Origin: Hyalella azteca
Taxonomy: Eukaryota; Arthropoda; Malacostraca; Amphipoda; Hyalellidae
Length of the DNA stretch: 64,000 nt
Direction of reading: 5' to 3'
Assembly (NCBI RefSeq): GCF_000764305.2
Contig: NW_025941463.1
Coordinates: 62,001-126,000, forward strand
In this document: positions 59,832-64,000 of the stretch, piece after piece
How the letters are laid out: every line of letters starts with the position of its first letter
Numbering within the stretch: position 1 is the first letter of the stretch
Made by a program: the position numbers and the translations under genes
The notes under the pieces: generated by a model
Seen by the model: only the letters and a program-made list of their open reading frames with translations
Database searches by the model: none
Told to the model about the DNA's origin: nothing

Positions 59832-59870
59832 GTTACATGGCTCAATTGGTGCTTTCCCTCAACAACATAC
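59832..59870 (-). CDS. Mini-exon (minus strand) of an unidentified large gene
   Basis: On the minus strand the acceptor TTTTGTTTTTATTTCAG is followed by a 39-nt interval and the donor GTGAGTATC. Only one frame is open. One base completes a codon, the exon then reads YVVEGKHQLSHV, and two bases (AC) remain. The 14 bases TTTCAGGTATGTTG around the acceptor are identical to those at the mini-exon at 34416-34470, and the phases fit, with the split codon ACG (Thr) made across the junction. A 39-nt exon is a multiple of three and could be an alternatively included cassette. No family is named; the match of YVV and Lys between the two exons suggests exon duplication. Confidence 0.5.
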
Positions 59871-61023
59871 CTGAAATAAAAACAAAATAATTATACACTA
59901 ATGAGCAGCCACTAACAAATGCATAAATGAATTTAGCAAATACTTGGCTAATTTACGAAGAAGAAAAAAAGAACGCGCGCTTGAGTTTAATTTCACATAA
60001 TCGTCAAGTTTCAGAGAAAGATACACTAAATCAGAGAAAGATACATTAAAATAAATTCTTATGACATCTTAAACATTATTCAGGGTAACATTACCTACTG
60101 CAAACGTTGCGCGTGCCTCGTGACCACCCGCGACAGAATCTTTAATTGCTGGCAAGAAATCGTTTGAAATTTATTTGTGCAACGAAGATGAAATTGAATC
60201 AATAAATACGGAAATGTTGTGTGAAATTTTGGTATTTTCGTGCGCTGCACTTAAAAAATTATCACGTGTTCGGTATTTAATTTTATACACAGTACGGAGC
60301 TGATTTAAAAACCTATCCCGCACGCAACGTTGAGCAATCAGAGCGGCTAGCGTGCCGGAAGATAGCGTCAAAAGGTCACTAAACATGACATTTTCAATAA
60401 CGATCCCGAGCTCAAGATGTGCCAAGAGAGTAAATAATGAAGATGCGAGGTGTCAGAGCAACCTATATCACTGAACGCATCCGAAAATAATGTCATTGGT
60501 CAAATACAAATCAATATACCAGGGCGCTACATCCAATAGCAGAGCGCGTTAGAAATCGATGAACTGGAAGCTGGTTTGTGAGTGGCAGAAACCAGGTTGT
60601 CGTCACGGGTTTCTTTTCCTATATTTACCCAATCGAGTTTATTGAAGGAATTCTGGGCAAGTGCCGAGTGAATTAAAGTTTATTTAGACGTTGGTGGCAC
60701 ACTGCCTGTACCGCGCCGTATAAAGGCACAAAATTGGAGGCCAGTTAATAAAACTAATTTATTTTTTGTACAAAACAGTTTAGATTTTAATATATTTTAT
60801 TTTACGCATAACTTGAATTTATGGCCTTGAAAGCAAATAGTTTAATAATGAAACTGAAAATAAACACTTAGCGCCCCCGAGTCTGAGTAGAAGGTTCGAG
60901 TTACACCAGTTAAATTTTAAATTTTGAATGATTCGAGTTGGCCAACTATTGATAGACAATAAGTGACATATTTGGTCGCCACTGAAGAAGAAATTATTCA
61001 CGGCCACTAATTAATGCTTGATG
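59871..61023. other. Unique DNA, probable intron
   Basis: Supplies the polypyrimidine tract of the mini-exon at 59832-59870. A GTATAAAGGC motif near 60718 was noted without supporting context. Confidence 0.35.
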
Positions 61024-61435
61024 TGAGCTGGCCACTTTACGCTCAATAAGAGCTGGCAACTTTATGTTCAATAAGAGCTGGCCACTTTACGCTCAACAAG
61101 AGCTGGCCACTTTATGCTCAATAAGAGCTGGCCACTTTACGCTCAACAAGAGCTGGCCACTTTATGCTCAATAAGAGCTGGCCACTTTATGTTCAATAAG
61201 AGCTGCCCACTTTATGCTCAATAAGAGCTAGCCATTTTATGCTCAATAAGAGCTGGACACTTTATGCTCAATAAGAGCTGGCCACTTTATGCTCAATAAG
61301 AGCTGGCCACTTTATGCTCAATAAGAGCTGACCACTTTAGTTTATGCTCAATAAGAGCTGGCCACTTAATGCTCAATGAGAGCCGGCCACTTTCTAATTA
61401 ATGCTCAATAAGAGCTGGCTACTTAATGTTTGCGA
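61024..61435. repeat. 25-bp minisatellite
   Basis: About 16 units of GCTCAATAAGAGCTGGCCAC plus TTTAT with mostly exact 25-bp spacing and short insertions near the right end. No unique spacers, so not a CRISPR array. Confidence 0.94.
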
Positions 61436-64000
61436 AATAAGACGTTTATTAACACGAGTAAGTAACTATCCTGGCTACAGCGGCTGGGCCACAGGCTAAG
61501 GCATGTGTCGCGGCTCCTCCGCGCCATATATCTCACCGAGTAATTTCCTCATACAATGTCAAGAAATAATAATTTGATTACATTCATGATGTATATATAG
61601 TGCGACGTAGCAGCAGTATCTATGGTTTCGAAGAAATGACAATGCACTCAATTGAATGTATGAATTTGAAATACTTTCTTATACGAGATAGAACGATAAT
61701 TAATGAAAATTTATTCAGAAATCAACAATTCCAATAAAAAAATCGAATTAGCAACTGAAGGCACTAAAAAATTTCATAAAATAAATATTACTCATCAATA
61801 AAGATGAATTGTAAAGCTGCTTCTGAACTTAACTATTCGAGAAATAAGTAACTAGATACATGGAGAAAATATTAGCATATAACGTGTTAATTATAAAACC
61901 CATTCTATAAACTTTAGGCGCATTGAAACGTTACCATGAACACACGCTTCGGTAAATATTACTTTAATTAGCCCGCATTTCAACCGCTCTAAATGTCAGC
62001 TTTCATCTCTCATGGCAAAATATACCGTGCAGACAAAATAATAATACAATGTATCAGAAAGTTTTCATAAACAAGTGATTATTAATTATGAAGTGATTAG
62101 AAAATGCACCTCATGGGCACAAAATGAAGTCATCGTATTAAGGGCCATTGCCTTTAATTGGAAGCTCAAATGTTGCTCTTTAAAAGTTGTAGTACTCCAA
62201 AATATCGCCTACAGATATAATATTCGAATATCGGAAGATCGTTGTCGCAATTAAATATTCTGGACGAGAACATCGCTGCCTCAAAACATCGCACGAGCGT
62301 TTATATGTTCAAGCCCTAAGGGAGCTTGTCAATTATACTAACAAATGACGCGCGTACAACAGCACAAAAACACTCCTGGAAACGAACTGCGTTGCAGCGA
62401 AGACCACTTCTATGAGGGCAAGTGATATTTCTTCTAAATTAGGAGAGAATCTGAAGGGATTTAATCCTGTCTCGTTAATTCAATAGAAATGTACAATCTC
62501 GGAATGTTATCTGGTGACTTTTGGTTGCGGGAGCAGGCCTTCTTTTGAGGCTAGGGTCAGGCTTGGCTGCAAAGCTGCGTTCAGCTGCTAGTACACTCAA
62601 GGCAATAAGGGAAATTTTGTCCCAAGAGCGATGCACCTTTTACTTTTTTGTGGATCATTCTGACCCACTTAGTCCCGGCAAGGACGTATACGAGTGCAAG
62701 GTCCGCTCTCTGCTCGTACTGTGGGTTCGAAAGCGCGTTTGGACAATTTGATCCATTCGTTTTTCGGAGTATATCTGCACTTCTACATTATTCAGCTGGT
62801 AATCAGCAGGTATAACGCCTCGCCCTTTCAAAAAATAAGGCTACCTCTAGCAGATTGCCTGGCTATAAAAATAAGTGGAGAAATCAAATGCATTAACAAT
62901 GTTGCGGTATGCACCGTGCAATGTAGTGGTAACCGTTCTATAGGCCGTTGAAAAATAAATTAACAAATAATTTACATCAAACCTATTGTATTTTCAAAAA
63001 TAAAGCTGTATGCATACATCCATATATAAAATTATATATTAAGTTTCAATTGATGGATTTTTTTGTCATAAAATAAATTTCATAGAAACTTAGCTCAAAA
63101 ATCGAAAACTCCCAAAAAATAACACTCTATATTTTATTATCTTGAAAAAATTTATCAACTGAGCGTCTCAGGAACGCAATTCTTTGCTGCATTGAGAAAC
63201 GCACCGGAATTTCCGAATTAGAAATCAAGCCACAGGCTGAAGGCGCACAGGTTCGGTAATTTAGTGATCAGTTGACCGCGCGAGATCCATGCAAAAAAAT
63301 CAAATGACCGCGCGACAAATGTCGATCTGATAAAATACCTCAGAAATGATCGATTGTTAAGGCCTAGATCAGAGAAGATTAAATTAATGCGGAAGATCAG
63401 AGATAAGGGATCCGGCGATGATATGCATGATTGATAAGCACTCATTATGAGGCGTCCTCTGATGGTCAGAGATTCTAGGAGCAAAGAGATCGTCAGTTAA
63501 ACTCGGACTTGTCATATATTGCATAAAAATTACTTGCACTTTGACCCACTGAAATGAAAGGACGTATGCACGTTAAAAAAATATATTTATTTAAATAAAA
63601 AATATATAAATAAATAATAATACACAATATATAAATAAATTCAAATGAAAAAATGAGTATTTAGATGCATGTTCTATGATGTAATTCATTTTAAATACCC
63701 CACTTACTACTGTAATTACAGTTTAGACTTATTCCGTAATTTTATTTGATGCTGCTGTTATTCCCCTAACAAGCATACAAGGTTGCGATGAAACTTTTTA
63801 ATTTAAATTTCAACTCCATTACAATGTTGTCCTTGAAATTCATATACGTTAATTTTGGCCAAATAAACGTTTTTTGTTTCGTACTATTCGCCCGACCATT
63901 TAATGTTCATTCGAGATAACAATGCGCTTATGCGACTGCGCTACGCTTGCAATATAATTTCCTTAGCAGTTCAATGTCTATTTTATTATGTAAAAATTAA
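61436..64000. other. AT-rich DNA without supported genes
   Basis: Short frames such as 62521-62751 (plus, rich in Leu and Ala at its start) show no known motif. An AT-only run of AATATATAAATAAAT words lies at 63575-63640. No RNA gene or transposon ends were recognised. Confidence 0.4.

Noticed and set aside
60715..60730. TATA-like GTATAAAGGC on the plus strand
   Set aside because: No transcript start context or downstream ORF; such motifs are frequent in AT-rich DNA.

Overview
The window looks like AT-rich nuclear DNA from a eukaryote with large introns, most likely an arthropod. That placement rests on minisatellite density, isolated mini-exons with good GT/AG signals, a Harbinger-like MITE, and the absence of any operon-like or densely coding stretch. 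No complete gene, rRNA, tRNA or CRISPR array could be supported. The best coding evidence is two mini-exons on the minus strand (59832-59870 and 34416-34470). They share the same 14-bp acceptor/exon start, have GTGAGTAT donors and have compatible phases, so much of the window may be introns of one large minus-strand gene whose product I cannot name. Weaker coding candidates are a third mini-exon (32094-32158) and two converging ORFs (55230-55463 plus, 55686-56012 minus).

The rest is dominated by more than 25 tandem arrays with unit lengths of 15 to 80 bp. They include a 33-mer array with a five-unit higher-order repeat of 165 bp (41236-41990), a 42-mer VNTR (57780-58422), a 25-mer array (61024-61435), a 22-mer family at two loci (12823-13254, 42127-42480) and a 21-mer whose translation is a heptad repeat (27768-27945). 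A 662-bp MITE with TAA target duplications lies at 52777-53438.

Seven copies of a 37-38 bp perfect palindrome (3242, 13255, 20249, 36982, 41443, 53497, 54638) are two back-to-back Tn5 mosaic ends. This is the Nextera mate-pair circularisation junction, a library adapter and not biology. All seven sit inside or between tandem arrays, so they mark false gap closures.

The most informative pattern is that seven minisatellite families each occur as one left half (unique DNA then repeat) and one right half (repeat then unique DNA), always in the same orientation. Matching the halves cuts the window into eight blocks: S0 1-3241, S1 3280-11808, S2 11809-14700, S3 14701-20248, S4 20286-36981, S5 37020-53496, S6 53534-54637, S7 54676-64000. 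They reassemble without conflict as S0-S2-S1-S4-S3-S6-S5-S7, with three neighbouring pairs swapped. I infer that the order of sequence in this window is wrong at seven joins. A duplicated segment (10455 and 20522) that becomes close neighbours in the corrected order supports this independently. I found no convincing new biological system; the exciting-looking structure is mostly an assembly artefact laid over a real, very minisatellite-rich locus.
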